Shown here piece after piece: positions 53,431 through 63,472 of a DNA stretch of 64,000 nucleotides. Below the pieces are notes generated by a model. That model did no database searches and was not told the DNA's origin. It was given only the letters and a program-made list of their open reading frames with translations. The stretch is taken from positions 62,001 to 126,000 of the forward strand of contig PBMB01000017.1 of the NCBI GenBank assembly GCA_002722455.1. Reading direction: 5' to 3'. Numbering within the stretch: position 1 is the first letter of the stretch; every line of letters starts with the position of its first letter. This DNA comes from Chloroflexota bacterium. Lineage in GTDB: Bacteria; Chloroflexota; Dehalococcoidia; Lucifugimonadales; GCA-2722455. The translations under genes and the position numbers were made by a program.

Positions 53431-54963
53431 ATGACAAAAAAACAGGTTCTAATATTTGACACCACTCTAAGGGATGGAGAACAATCCGCTGGTGCTGGAT
53501 TAACTACTCATGATAAATTAGAAGTCGCGCGTTATTTAGATTTATTGGGTGTCGATATAATTGAATCAGGATTTGCTGCTAGTTCTCCTGCAGATTTCGA
53601 AGCCGTCCGTACAATATCAGAAGAAATTCAAAGACCAACTATTGCATCCCTAGCAAGATGTAATTTCAAAGATATAGATTCTGCATGGGATGCAATTAAA
53701 AATGCTCAGAACCCTCGAATTCATGTCTTTATATCAAGCTCTGATGTTCAAATATGGCACCAATTAAAAAGTAATCCTGAAGAGGTCCTTGATCTTGCTA
53801 TATCATCCGTACAACATGCTCGTCAATATTGCGAAGATGTAGAGTTTTCACCAATGGATGCTACACGAACAGACCCTCAGTATCTATATGCTTTGCTTGA
53901 AGCTGTTATTAAAGCTGGTGCTTCAACAGTCAACATTGCTGACACTGTTGGTTATTCAATACCTTCAGAATTTGGAAAATTAATCAATTCAGTCCGTAAA
54001 AATGTTCCTTCAATTAACAAGGCGACTATCAGCGTACATTGTCATAATGACCTTGGCAATGCTTCAGCTAATAGTATCTCTGCAATAGAAAACGGAGCTA
54101 CTCAAATTGAAGGATGTATTAACGGCTTAGGAGAACGTGCAGGCAATGCTGCTCTTGAAGAAGTAATTATGACTATCGAAACTCGCCAACAAAAACTTGG
54201 TGTTCATACTAATATTGATACTACAAAATTATTCCGTACCAGTAGATTAGTCAGTGATATCTTTGGTTTCCCAATCCAGGCAAATAAAGCTATAGTTGGT
54301 GCAAATGCATTTCGTCATGCATCTGGTATACACCAAGATGGTATTTTAAAAGAACGTACAACCTTTGAAATAATGAGTGCTGAATCAATTGGATGGCCCA
54401 GCAATTCATTGGTTCTTGGAAAACTAAGTGGACGTGCCGGGTTAAAATCTAGATTAGAAGAACTGGGGTATAGGCTTAGCAAAGACCAGTTAAATCAAAC
54501 ATTTACAGAATTTAAGCTCTTGGCAGATCGTAAAAGAGAAGTAACCGATGCTGACCTTGAAGCACTAATGTCTAGTCAACGCGATGCAGCTAACACATTA
54601 ACTATGTATGCATTAGATACGATTCAAGTAACTTGTGGTAATCATCAAACTCCCACTGCTACTATAACTATCATTGACCCAGAAGGTAATCCTCATACTA
54701 ATACATCTACTGGAACTGGACCAATTGATGCTGTATATAAATCAATTAATTCTATTGTTAATGTTGCTAATGAATTAACTGAATTCCGAGTAGAAGCTGT
54801 TACCGAGGGAATCGATGCTCTTGGAGGAGTCACTGTACGTATAGCACATGAAGGCAACACATATGTAGGAAGAGGGTCGGATACCGATATTATTATTGCT
54901 AGTGCAAAAGCATACTTAAACGGACTTAATAGATTACTCTCAGCCACATCTCTAAAAAATTAA
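53431..54963 (+). CDS. leuA: 2-isopropylmalate synthase
   Basis: LeuA condenses alpha-ketoisovalerate with acetyl-CoA, the first committed step to leucine. The catalytic barrel starts FDTTLRDGEQSAGAGL and holds ISVHCHNDLGNASANS and EGCINGLGERAGNAAL. The C-terminal LeuA regulatory domain (about residues 390-505, including TGTGPIDAVYKSIN and GSDTDIIIASAKAYLN) mediates leucine feedback. Length 510. A homocitrate or citramalate synthase is less likely given the adjacent leuCD. Strong AGGAGG upstream. Confidence 0.93.
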   Translation: MTKKQVLIFDTTLRDGEQSAGAGLTTHDKLEVARYLDLLGVDIIESGFAASSPADFEAVRTISEEIQRPTIASLARCNFKDIDSAWDAIKNAQNPRIHVFISSSDVQIWHQLKSNPEEVLDLAISSVQHARQYCEDVEFSPMDATRTDPQYLYALLEAVIKAGASTVNIADTVGYSIPSEFGKLINSVRKNVPSINKATISVHCHNDLGNASANSISAIENGATQIEGCINGLGERAGNAALEEVIMTIETRQQKLGVHTNIDTTKLFRTSRLVSDIFGFPIQANKAIVGANAFRHASGIHQDGILKERTTFEIMSAESIGWPSNSLVLGKLSGRAGLKSRLEELGYRLSKDQLNQTFTEFKLLADRKREVTDADLEALMSSQRDAANTLTMYALDTIQVTCGNHQTPTATITIIDPEGNPHTNTSTGTGPIDAVYKSINSIVNVANELTEFRVEAVTEGIDALGGVTVRIAHEGNTYVGRGSDTDIIIASAKAYLNGLNRLLSATSLKN

Positions 54964-54989
54964 AAGATTAAAAGGTTTAATTTATCATT

Positions 54990-56399
54990 ATGGACAAAAC
55001 TATGTTCGACAAAATTTGGGATTCACATGTTGTCCATAAAATATCTGAAAAAGAATTCATCCTTTATGTAGATTTACACCTTATACATGAAGTAACCTCA
55101 CCTCAAGCATTTGACGGTATTCGACTTGCAAAAAGAACTGTTCGTCGTCCTGATCTCACTCTTGCAACTACAGATCACAATACCCCTACGATAAACCGGA
55201 ATCAACCTTTAAAAGACAAAATAGCTGAACTACAACTCAAAACTCTGGCAAAAAACTGTAAAGACTTTGGAATAACTCTCTATGATATGAAAAGTCCTTT
55301 CCAGGGTATTGTTCACGTCATAGCACCAGAACAAGGGTTAACTCATCCTGGTAAAATTATCGTATGTGGGGACAGTCATACATCTACACACGGTGCTTTT
55401 GGTACATTTGCAATTGGTATCGGAACATCTGAAGTTGAGCATGTATTTGCTACTCAAACCATTAGACAATTTAAACCAAAAACAATGCAAATAAATTTAA
55501 CCGGTTCATTACCATCTGGTATTTCATCCAAAGATTGTATTTTGTGGATAATCTCTCAAATTGGCATTAGTGGGGCTCGAGAACATGTTGTTGAATATAC
55601 AGGAAATTGTATAGAATCTTTTTCGATGGAAAGTAGAATGACCCTATGTAATATGTCCATTGAAGCTGGTGCACGTGCTGGCATGATAGCTCCTGACAAC
55701 ATTACTTTTGAATACTTAAAGAATCGAAAACACTCTCCTAATCACCAGTCTTTTGAAAAAGCTGTGAAAATTTGGTCTACATTAAAATCTGATCCAAATG
55801 CAAAATACGATAAAGTAGTAGATATTTCAGTAGAAGATATTGAACCTATGGTGACTTGGGGGACAAACCCTGGCATGTCAACACCTATATCGGGTAAAAT
55901 CCCTGAGCTCGCCTCTTTTGGGTCAGAAGCTGAACAATTGCCTATAAAACGAGCATTGCAATATATGAACCTTGAAGCAGAACAACCCATTTCAGAAATA
56001 AATATAGATCGTGTATTCATTGGATCTTGTACAAATTCTAGAATTGAAGACCTAAGAATAGTACGAGATATTGTTGCAGGATATGCAGTGAATAAAACCG
56101 TTCAAGCAATGGTAGTACCTGGTTCAACTTCAGTAAAAAAACAAGCTGAAAATGAGGGTATTGATAAAGTAATTAAAGATGCTGGATTTGAATGGCGAGA
56201 TGCTGGTTGTTCTATGTGTCTTGGAATGAATGAAGATGTTTTAAAACCGTATGAACGATGTGCTTCAACTTCAAATCGTAACTTTGAAGGCAGGCAGGGA
56301 CACAATGGAAGAACTCACTTAGTAAGCCCTGCAATGGCAGCAGCATCTGCAATTAAAGGACATTTTACTGATATTCGTTCCTGGAAATTTAAAACATAG
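54990..56399 (+). CDS. leuC: 3-isopropylmalate dehydratase, large subunit
   Basis: Forms with LeuD the [4Fe-4S] isomerase that interconverts 2- and 3-isopropylmalate. The cluster cysteines are seen in FIGSCTNSRIEDLR and AGCSMCLGMN. Others are YVDLHLIHEVTSPQAFDG, TTDHNTPT, VCGDSHTSTHGAFG and NFEGRQGHNGRTHLVSP. Length 469 matches the bacterial LeuC type. It is followed by leuD after 24 bases. Confidence 0.96.
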   Translation: MDKTMFDKIWDSHVVHKISEKEFILYVDLHLIHEVTSPQAFDGIRLAKRTVRRPDLTLATTDHNTPTINRNQPLKDKIAELQLKTLAKNCKDFGITLYDMKSPFQGIVHVIAPEQGLTHPGKIIVCGDSHTSTHGAFGTFAIGIGTSEVEHVFATQTIRQFKPKTMQINLTGSLPSGISSKDCILWIISQIGISGAREHVVEYTGNCIESFSMESRMTLCNMSIEAGARAGMIAPDNITFEYLKNRKHSPNHQSFEKAVKIWSTLKSDPNAKYDKVVDISVEDIEPMVTWGTNPGMSTPISGKIPELASFGSEAEQLPIKRALQYMNLEAEQPISEINIDRVFIGSCTNSRIEDLRIVRDIVAGYAVNKTVQAMVVPGSTSVKKQAENEGIDKVIKDAGFEWRDAGCSMCLGMNEDVLKPYERCASTSNRNFEGRQGHNGRTHLVSPAMAAASAIKGHFTDIRSWKFKT

Positions 56400-56423
56400 A
56401 CGCTTAACATTTTATATTGAGAT

Positions 56424-57041
56424 ATGAAACCTTTTAAAAAACTTACAAGTACAATTCTCCCATTAGATAGGTCTGACATAGATACTGATCAGATTATTCC
56501 AAAACAATTCTTGAAAAGAATTACTAAGTCAGGATATGGAGAATTCCTTTTTTATAACTGGAGATATAACTCAAAAGGCAATCCAAATCTTTCGTTTGAG
56601 CTAAATGACCTGAAATATAAAGATTCACAAATCCTGCTTACTGGTAACAATTTTGGATCCGGGTCTTCAAGAGAACATGCTGCGTGGGCTCTATTAGATT
56701 ATGGGTTTAAATGTATAATCGCACCCAGTTTTGCTGATATTTTCTACAACAATTGCTTTGAAAATGGAATTTTGCCAATCAGTTTACCAAATAAAATTAT
56801 TGAGCCCCTTATGCTGAAGTGTATCAATAAACCAACTTTTAAAATTACCATTAATCTTTTAGACCAAACAATCACAAATATATCTTCTTCTAAATCATTA
56901 ATAAAATTTGAAATAGACTCTGCTAGAAAAAACACGCTGCTCAAAGGAATAGATAATATAGGTGAAACACTTCACTATGAGAGCAAAATTAAAGCATTTG
57001 AGGATAAACAAGGAAAGCATAAAGGAATCTTGCCTTTCTAA
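56424..57041 (+). CDS. leuD: 3-isopropylmalate dehydratase, small subunit
   Basis: The swivelling-domain partner of LeuC. Typical segments are LDRSDIDTDQIIPKQFLK, GNNFGSGSSREHAAWALLDYG, and CIIAPSFADIFYNNCFENGILPI (split here between two conserved blocks). Length 205 fits. It is the last gene of the ilv-leu operon and converges on the accDA gene, only 8 bases apart, with no clear terminator. leuB, needed for the next step, is not adjacent. Confidence 0.95.
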   Translation: MKPFKKLTSTILPLDRSDIDTDQIIPKQFLKRITKSGYGEFLFYNWRYNSKGNPNLSFELNDLKYKDSQILLTGNNFGSGSSREHAAWALLDYGFKCIIAPSFADIFYNNCFENGILPISLPNKIIEPLMLKCINKPTFKITINLLDQTITNISSSKSLIKFEIDSARKNTLLKGIDNIGETLHYESKIKAFEDKQGKHKGILPF

Positions 57042-57049
57042 TATAATTT

Positions 57050-58783
57050 CTACTTCCTATCGTTAAATTTTCTAGAAAGCAACTGCTGAATACCAACAAA
57101 TTCTTGATAAACAATTGCTTTGACCTTTGAATTATATTCTCCTACTTTTCTAAATCGATTCTTTCGTTCTCGTAATAAACGTCTGCTAGATTTACTTTGT
57201 AATTCAGCTAATGTACTAATTAATATTCTTATCAGGTCAAAAGACACTTCCTTTATATTAGTGTGAGCCCCTAAAACAGGTTCTTGTACAATATAGTCAA
57301 CAACACCAAATTTTTGACAATCTAACGCTGTTAACTTAAACCATTTCGCTAATTCTTCTGCTTTATTAGCATCCTGAAAAATCAAACTTGCTGCATCTTC
57401 TAACAAAGTAACAGAAAACACTGAATGTTCTAACATCAAAACTCGATCAGCAACAACTAAAGGCAATGAAGCTTCTCCTCCAATTTCTCCAATAATAATA
57501 GATATTGATGGTGAATTTAACTGGGCCATTTGTGAAATGGTTTTTCCTACTTCAACTGCTAAACCACCTTGTTCCGCACTTAAACTCGTTTCCACATCAG
57601 AAATATCAATAAATGACAAAAGAGGTAACTTAAATTTCTCTGCAAGTCTAATCCCTCTCTGTATTTTACGAAACATTTCTGGGGTAATAGAATTGATAGT
57701 TTTAACTGGCTGTTTAACATCACTATATCTCTCTTGTCCAATCACAATCACTGATTGCCCAGACAATTCAGCAATGCCCAGCGTAACAGAAGAATCATCG
57801 TTGTTAACCCTGTCACCATGTATCTCAAAAAAGCGATTTCCAATCGCATCTATATATTGCCTAGCAGTAGGTCTGTTTTTTATTCTTGCTAAACTAACTG
57901 ATTTCCAAGCATCCACGTCTTTTTTCCTTGATGGTTGAATAGATGTTTTTCTTTTTTTTATACGATTAGACATAGAGAGCAAGCCCATTATATGGGCAAG
58001 AATAGATCTGTGGTTTTCTCTATCCACAACCATGTCAATCATTCCTGTTTCAAACAAATTCTCAGAAGTGTAATTGCTAATTAATTGATCTGATAATTGT
58101 TTGTGTTTTTTACTTTCGTTCATCAACCCTAACGGAGACAGCCCTATAACTGATCCCGGTTCTGCAAAAATAAAATCCGCACGAGCAGCAAATGAAGCAT
58201 ATGCCTGTCCTGTAGTGGGGTTTGCTAAAATTGAAATAAATGGAATATCTTTATTTTCAAGACTATCAATTGCCATTGAAATCTTAGCCATCTGCATTAT
58301 AGAAAGAAGGCCTTCTTCTATTCTTGAACCACTACTTGTAACTACAGCAATTAGAGGAACATTCATTCGAACAGATCTTTCAATGGCAAGTGTTATTTTT
58401 TCACCTACGACACATCCTACACTCCCACTCATAAATCCAAAGTCAAATACTATGATAACCGCAGGATTTCCTCCAATCTCACACGTACCTGTGATGACCC
58501 CTTCAGATAAACTTGTTCTTTTCTGTTCTCTTTGAATTACAGTCTTATAAGATTCTTTAGGAGAAAAACCTATTGGATCTATTGATACAACTCCTCGCGA
58601 AATTTCTCTAAAGGTACCTTCGTCTACAATCATACTGATTCTTACTAGTGCAGACAGACTATAGTGAAATTTACAATGAGGACAAACTTTAAACTGCGTA
58701 AAATATTCGGATTCTTCCAAAGAACCGTTACAAACCAAACAGCTCGTTTTTATATCTTCAGTTACTTCAAAAGCACCTTCCAT
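57050..58783 (-). CDS. accDA: Acetyl-CoA carboxylase carboxyltransferase, fused beta-alpha (AccD-AccA) chain
   Basis: One 577-residue chain carries both halves of the carboxyltransferase that makes malonyl-CoA. Residues 1-285 are AccD-like, with a zinc ribbon (Cys15, Cys18, Cys34, Cys37), SGSVGCVVGEKITLAIE and TSSGSRIEEGLLSIMQMAKI. Residues about 295-577 are AccA-like, with ARQYIDAIGNRFFEIHGDR, GGEASLPLVVADRVLMLEHS and VTLLEDAASLIF. In most bacteria these are two proteins. Biotin carboxylase and carrier genes are not in the window. acpP lies further up the same strand. Confidence 0.93.
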   Translation of the reverse strand: MEGAFEVTEDIKTSCLVCNGSLEESEYFTQFKVCPHCKFHYSLSALVRISMIVDEGTFREISRGVVSIDPIGFSPKESYKTVIQREQKRTSLSEGVITGTCEIGGNPAVIIVFDFGFMSGSVGCVVGEKITLAIERSVRMNVPLIAVVTSSGSRIEEGLLSIMQMAKISMAIDSLENKDIPFISILANPTTGQAYASFAARADFIFAEPGSVIGLSPLGLMNESKKHKQLSDQLISNYTSENLFETGMIDMVVDRENHRSILAHIMGLLSMSNRIKKRKTSIQPSRKKDVDAWKSVSLARIKNRPTARQYIDAIGNRFFEIHGDRVNNDDSSVTLGIAELSGQSVIVIGQERYSDVKQPVKTINSITPEMFRKIQRGIRLAEKFKLPLLSFIDISDVETSLSAEQGGLAVEVGKTISQMAQLNSPSISIIIGEIGGEASLPLVVADRVLMLEHSVFSVTLLEDAASLIFQDANKAEELAKWFKLTALDCQKFGVVDYIVQEPVLGAHTNIKEVSFDLIRILISTLAELQSKSSRRLLRERKNRFRKVGEYNSKVKAIVYQEFVGIQQLLSRKFNDRK

Positions 58784-58836
58784 ACTCCCACCCCGTTATT
58801 GATGATATTAATATTATTATCTCAAAGTATGTAAGA

Positions 58837-61107
58837 TTATAAAAGAACTTCTCTGGATTTCACACCATCGCTAGGACCAATAATCCCTTTTTCCTCAAGC
58901 TGATCCATTAATCTGGCAGCTCGAGGATATCCAATACGCAATTTTCTTTGTAATAAAGATGTAGATATTCTCTTATCTGTTCGAGAAATAATTATAGCCT
59001 TTTCTATTAAACTATCTTCGCTCATTCCATCTATGAGGTTTGATCCTTCTATCTCTGTAGAGTTGCTATCATCAGGTAGTAGCTGTAAAGAAAATCCATC
59101 TTCACTTATTTGGGTATTTTCCCAAAACTTAACAATTTCGTTAATCTCATCATCTGAAACGTATACTGCTTGAATTCTAGTAGGCCTACTATCATCGACT
59201 CCCAAATACAGCATGTCTCCTTTTCCTAATAATTTTTCTGCACCTGTTGTATCTAGAATGGTTCTCGAATCAATATGAGACGTTACTCCAAAGCTTGCTC
59301 TCGTAGGAAAATTCGCTTTAATCAAACCAGTTACAACATCAACAGATGGCCGTTGGGTAGCTACAATAAGATGGATGCCTGTAGCTCTGCCAAGTTGAGC
59401 AAGTCTACAAATTGATTGTTCAACATCAAAAGAAGCTGTCATCATTAGATCTGCAAGCTCATCAACGGCAACCACTAAATATGGCATGTTTTCTCCAGTC
59501 TTTTTATTGTATGCTTCAATATTTTTTGTCTGAACTTCTTGCATTCTTCTATAACGATCTAACATTTCATTAATAACCGACTTAAGTACGGTCACCACTT
59601 TCTCTGTCTCAACAACAGGAGGAACTACTAGATGAGGAACCCCAGAATATGGTGTTAGTTCAACTCGTTTAGGATCAATTAATATTAATTTTAATTTTTC
59701 TGGGCTCATCGACATTAAAAGACAGCATATTACTGCATTTATAAACACACTTTTGCCGCTTCCTGTAGATCCTGCTATTAATAAATGAGGCATCTTAGTT
59801 AAATCCATAACTTCCGCTTCACCAGAATTATTTTTACCCAGAACTATTGGCAATCCAAGTTGTTGATTATAGACTTTTTGAAAAGCAAAACATTCTATCA
59901 TCGATTTCATGGAAACAATTGAAGAAGTTGAATTTGGAACCTCAAGACCTAATAAAGATTTACCCATAACAGGGGTTTCAAGTCTAATATTAGGTGTTTT
60001 CAAAGCCAAGGCTAAATCTTTTTCACGAGAAATTATATTATCAACCTTAACTCTTGTTTTCTCTTCTATCATATGAAAAACTTTCTTCCCATTATCATCA
60101 AGGATAGGTTTACCGTTAGAATCAAGAGAAGGAACTTTTTTTTGTCTTATTATCCATCCTGGAATGATGCCGTACATTGTTACGGTAGGACCAGACTGTA
60201 CCTCACCAATTTCTATGTCAATACCAAAGTCCGCAAGAGTTGTTTTAATTTTTTTACTTGTTTCTTCAATTTCTTTTTCCGAAATCCCTTTTTCGACTAT
60301 AGTCTCCAAAATATCTGTACTAGGAATTTCTCCACTATACAAATTATCTTTCTTGAGATTTAAGTCTTTATTCAAGTTAATATCAAGCTTTGTTTGTTTT
60401 AAATTATTTGGCTCCGTTGAACTGGAAGTGTTTTTTGAAATTATACCTTCATTTATCTCTGCAAAATCATCTAACTGATTAATGTTTTCTTGCTGAGATA
60501 ATTTAATTCTAACTGGCTTCGAATTTTCAGTGCCAGAAATCATATTGTCAGTACTTTTGATTTGTTTTCTATCACGTACAAACTTGATAAATGCTAATAA
60601 TAAGTACATTAAAACCCTAGTACCTTTAGTCACCAATCTCACTGAATCTCTAGGAAATATAATAACAACCATGCATAATCCTAGGCCAATAATTCTAATA
60701 ATTGGAAAAATAGTTGAATTGTTCGTATTTCCTACTAATTGTCTGCCAACTATACCGCCCATAGATATGTCTGCTACAAAATAATCATATAATTTTAGTT
60801 TTTCAATCAAGTGAAAAACATCATCTAAGTATGTGGATGACGCAAGTAAAAAGAACAAAAATGGGAAAGAAGCTATCCAATAACTAGTCTTACGAAACCA
60901 TGTTCGTTTAGAAACAATAACACCTATAAAAAAACTGAACCATAAAATAACAATTGAGACACCTATTCCAAAATATTCTGTTAAGAATTTTTGCCAGCTA
61001 GATAGTGTGTTATATAATGCGTCCTGATAATAAATAATTAATGAAAAAAGTATAACAAATAACAGTGTACATACTGTTGATATAAATATTTTCGACTTAT
61101 GCTTCAT
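58837..61107 (-). CDS. ftsK: FtsK/SpoIIIE-type DNA translocase
   Basis: A membrane-anchored hexameric pump that moves chromosome DNA through the closing septum. About four N-terminal membrane helices (residues 5-160), a charged linker, and the motor domain with Walker A IAGSTGSGKSVFIN, VELTPYSGVPHL, VVAVDELADLM and ATQRPSVDVVTGLIKANFP. The C-terminal winged-helix gamma domain (ISTSLLQRKLRIGYPRAARL) reads DNA polarity motifs. I choose the ATG at 61107 because the longer frame to 61146 overlaps the terminator after RNase J and adds an atypical Cys-rich start. Length 756. Confidence 0.93.
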   Translation of the reverse strand: MKHKSKIFISTVCTLLFVILFSLIIYYQDALYNTLSSWQKFLTEYFGIGVSIVILWFSFFIGVIVSKRTWFRKTSYWIASFPFLFFLLASSTYLDDVFHLIEKLKLYDYFVADISMGGIVGRQLVGNTNNSTIFPIIRIIGLGLCMVVIIFPRDSVRLVTKGTRVLMYLLLAFIKFVRDRKQIKSTDNMISGTENSKPVRIKLSQQENINQLDDFAEINEGIISKNTSSSTEPNNLKQTKLDINLNKDLNLKKDNLYSGEIPSTDILETIVEKGISEKEIEETSKKIKTTLADFGIDIEIGEVQSGPTVTMYGIIPGWIIRQKKVPSLDSNGKPILDDNGKKVFHMIEEKTRVKVDNIISREKDLALALKTPNIRLETPVMGKSLLGLEVPNSTSSIVSMKSMIECFAFQKVYNQQLGLPIVLGKNNSGEAEVMDLTKMPHLLIAGSTGSGKSVFINAVICCLLMSMSPEKLKLILIDPKRVELTPYSGVPHLVVPPVVETEKVVTVLKSVINEMLDRYRRMQEVQTKNIEAYNKKTGENMPYLVVAVDELADLMMTASFDVEQSICRLAQLGRATGIHLIVATQRPSVDVVTGLIKANFPTRASFGVTSHIDSRTILDTTGAEKLLGKGDMLYLGVDDSRPTRIQAVYVSDDEINEIVKFWENTQISEDGFSLQLLPDDSNSTEIEGSNLIDGMSEDSLIEKAIIISRTDKRISTSLLQRKLRIGYPRAARLMDQLEEKGIIGPSDGVKSREVLL

Positions 61108-61140
61108 CTCGTCTACCCTTGCCCAACAATAAAAACAACC

Positions 61141-61163
61141 AGACAAAATTTGCTATTTTGTCT
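61141..61163 (-). terminator. Intrinsic terminator overlapping the RNase J stop codon
   Basis: On the minus strand the stem AGACAAAAT, loop AGCAA and exact complement ATTTTGTCT are followed by GGTTGTTTTTATTG. The stem contains the last codon and stop of the RNase J gene. Stem AT-richness makes it weak, and ftsK may still be read through. Confidence 0.5.
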
Positions 61164-62814
61164 TATTTGGATTTATTATATTTATCCTAATCATAGGACG
61201 GAGAATATTTTTCATAGTTAAGTACTGATCAACCCTTTGAATCATCAAGCTATCTAGTCTGTCTAACTTTATCCCATCGGCTACTGCTGTTTCTAGCGTT
61301 TCTTGGGTGTAATCTTTAATATTTTTCAAAACATCTTGACTTGCTGTAAATTCAACTTGATCAACGAAACATTTCAATTCTCTATTTTCATTAGATAAGT
61401 TGATTAATAATGATATTGTTAAAACACCATTTCCTCCAACATCATTGATGTCGTCAATAACTGATGAATCTATAATATGTCGAGCTGTTCCTTTCAAAAA
61501 AACCAATCCAGAAGGAACGGGAGACATCAACTCAGATCCTTTTGAGGAAATTTGTAAAACGTTACCTCTCTCTAAAATACAAATGTTTTTTCTTGATATA
61601 CCTGCCTCTTTAGCAATCAATAAATGCTCTAATAAATGCTCATACTGCCCATGAATCGGAATAAAATATTCAGGTTGAAAAATCTTTATTAATTCCTTTA
61701 AATCATCCTTTAATGCATGGCCCCTAACATGGATTTTAGCTTTTGTTTGATCAATAACTTTTACCCCTTTTACAGACAATTTTTGAATCATTTCTGCTAC
61801 TTTTAGTTCATTTCCAGGTACTATAGATGATGAAAGCACAAGACAATCGCCTGAAGAAATTTCTATTCCTTTAAATTTTCCTCGAGTTAATCTCATCAAC
61901 GCAGAATTTTTTTCACCCTGACTACCTGTGACAATTAACATAAACTTGTGACTAGGAAGACTTTTTAATTTATCAACGGAAATTACAGTGTTTTCAAAAC
62001 CAGGAAGATACCCCAATTTTCTCGCTATATTTATTTTTTTAGACATACTGTCTCCTAATATTGAAGCTTGCCTACCATGATCTTTTGCTACTTTAAGTGC
62101 CTGTTTAATGCGACCAATAGATGAAGAAAAAGTGCTAAGAAATATTTTTGTTCGTGTTTTTTTAACTATATCTGCTAAATGCGGTTCTACTATTTGGTCT
62201 GGTTCTGAATTTCCTGAAACTATTGAATAAGTTGAATCAGAACATAAAACACGAACTCTACTAGGTAGTCTTTCATAAAGCATCTTCCAATTGATTGAGT
62301 TAGTTCCAATTAAAGGTTTTCCTCTCTTAAAATCACCTGTGTGTAGAAGAATTCCTGCCTTTGTATAAAGAATAATTCCGGTTGAGTCAGGTGTGGAGTG
62401 ATTAACTGGGAAAAATTCTACTTTAATATCACCAAGTTGATAATAGTCTCCAATTATGATTTTATTTAACCACTTTTCATATTTCCCTTTAATTTTTTGT
62501 TTAATCAAATGATATGCAAATGGAGGTGCATATATAGGGACTTGAACCTGGCTAAATAAATATGGTAATGCGCCTATATGGTCTTCGTGGCCATGAGTTA
62601 TTAGAATAGCACGTAATCTTTTTTGGTTCTCTTTTAAATAACTGATGTTTGGAACAATAATTTCTACTCCAGAGGTGTTTTCTGGAGGAAAACCTAACCC
62701 GGCATCAATGACAACTATATCCTCTCCAGATTCAATAGCCATCATGTTGCATCCAAACTCTCCCAATCCGCCTAAAATCACAATTTTAATTGAGGGAGAA
62801 TCTAGTTTAATCAT
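61153..62814 (-). CDS. rnj: Ribonuclease J
   Basis: A metallo-beta-lactamase/beta-CASP nuclease with 5'-exo and endo activity in RNA maturation and decay. The N-terminus VILGGLGEFGCNMMAIES is typical, then the metal motif THGHEDHIGALPYL, NHSTPDSTGI, HTGDFK, the CASP motifs LVTGSQGE, and IHVRGHALKDDL with PIHGQYEHL. The ATG at 62814 gives 553 residues, the usual size. It overlaps the end of the uracil-DNA glycosylase gene by 8 bases, so translation is likely coupled. The longer frame to 62868 begins with TTG and is less likely. Confidence 0.93.
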   Translation of the reverse strand: MIKLDSPSIKIVILGGLGEFGCNMMAIESGEDIVVIDAGLGFPPENTSGVEIIVPNISYLKENQKRLRAILITHGHEDHIGALPYLFSQVQVPIYAPPFAYHLIKQKIKGKYEKWLNKIIIGDYYQLGDIKVEFFPVNHSTPDSTGIILYTKAGILLHTGDFKRGKPLIGTNSINWKMLYERLPSRVRVLCSDSTYSIVSGNSEPDQIVEPHLADIVKKTRTKIFLSTFSSSIGRIKQALKVAKDHGRQASILGDSMSKKINIARKLGYLPGFENTVISVDKLKSLPSHKFMLIVTGSQGEKNSALMRLTRGKFKGIEISSGDCLVLSSSIVPGNELKVAEMIQKLSVKGVKVIDQTKAKIHVRGHALKDDLKELIKIFQPEYFIPIHGQYEHLLEHLLIAKEAGISRKNICILERGNVLQISSKGSELMSPVPSGLVFLKGTARHIIDSSVIDDINDVGGNGVLTISLLINLSNENRELKCFVDQVEFTASQDVLKNIKDYTQETLETAVADGIKLDRLDSLMIQRVDQYLTMKNILRPMIRINIINPNKTK

Positions 62815-63418
62815 CGAAAAATGATAGTTGAATTGATTCTGGGTTATCGGTAATTGGAGATTCCTCAACAGGTTTTTCTTCTAAAAATTGTACCATTTGT
62901 TGAAAATCATTTTTTAGTAAATCGTAGAATTTAGTATTTCTCAAAGCTGCTGCTGGATGGTATACAGGATAAATATTTTGATTGTTCCACTTTAAAAGTT
63001 TGCCTCGAACTTTCCCAATTTGTAAAGTAGGGAAAAAGTAACTAAGAGAAAATCTACCAAGCGTAACTATAATGTTAGGTTGTATTTTTTTTAGCTGTTT
63101 TTCTAAAAACGGAGTACATGCCTTAATTTCAGCAGGCAAGGGGTCTCTATTATTTGGAGGACGACATTTCAAAATATTAGTGATAAATACATCCTGTCTT
63201 TCAAAACCCACTTGTGAAAGCAAGCCATCTAACAAACGTCCTGCCGCGCCTACAAAAGGCTTACCTTGTAAATCTTCATTATGCCCTGGAGCTTCACCTA
63301 TAAAAACTATTGAAGCTGAATAAGGACCTTCTCCCGGAACAGTATTGGTTCTCTCGCAACCTAACGAACATTTCCTGCAATTATTGATTTCTTCAGCTAA
63401 ATACTGAATCTCATTCAT
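62807..63418 (-). CDS. Family 4 uracil-DNA glycosylase (iron-sulfur type)
   Basis: Removes uracil from DNA after cytosine deamination or misincorporation. The N-terminal CRKCSLGCERT gives two cluster cysteines; the other two lie in LKCRPPNNRDPLPAE and the following KACTPFL. Catalytic motif A is VFIGEAPGHNEDLQGKPFVG and motif B is YHPAAALRN. Length 203. These four cysteines coordinate a [4Fe-4S] cluster in the family. It is second from acpP in the minus-strand operon and overlaps the RNase J gene. Confidence 0.92.
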   Translation of the reverse strand: MNEIQYLAEEINNCRKCSLGCERTNTVPGEGPYSASIVFIGEAPGHNEDLQGKPFVGAAGRLLDGLLSQVGFERQDVFITNILKCRPPNNRDPLPAEIKACTPFLEKQLKKIQPNIIVTLGRFSLSYFFPTLQIGKVRGKLLKWNNQNIYPVYHPAAALRNTKFYDLLKNDFQQMVQFLEEKPVEESPITDNPESIQLSFFDD

Positions 63419-63472
63419 AAGTTACCTAAAACCAAAGGTTAACAGATAACATTCTACAATAAACCAATAAAT

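Noticed and set aside
57537-57938. 133-codon plus-strand frame inside accDA
   Set aside because: Antisense to conserved AccA-domain sequence; biased composition typical of a shadow frame.
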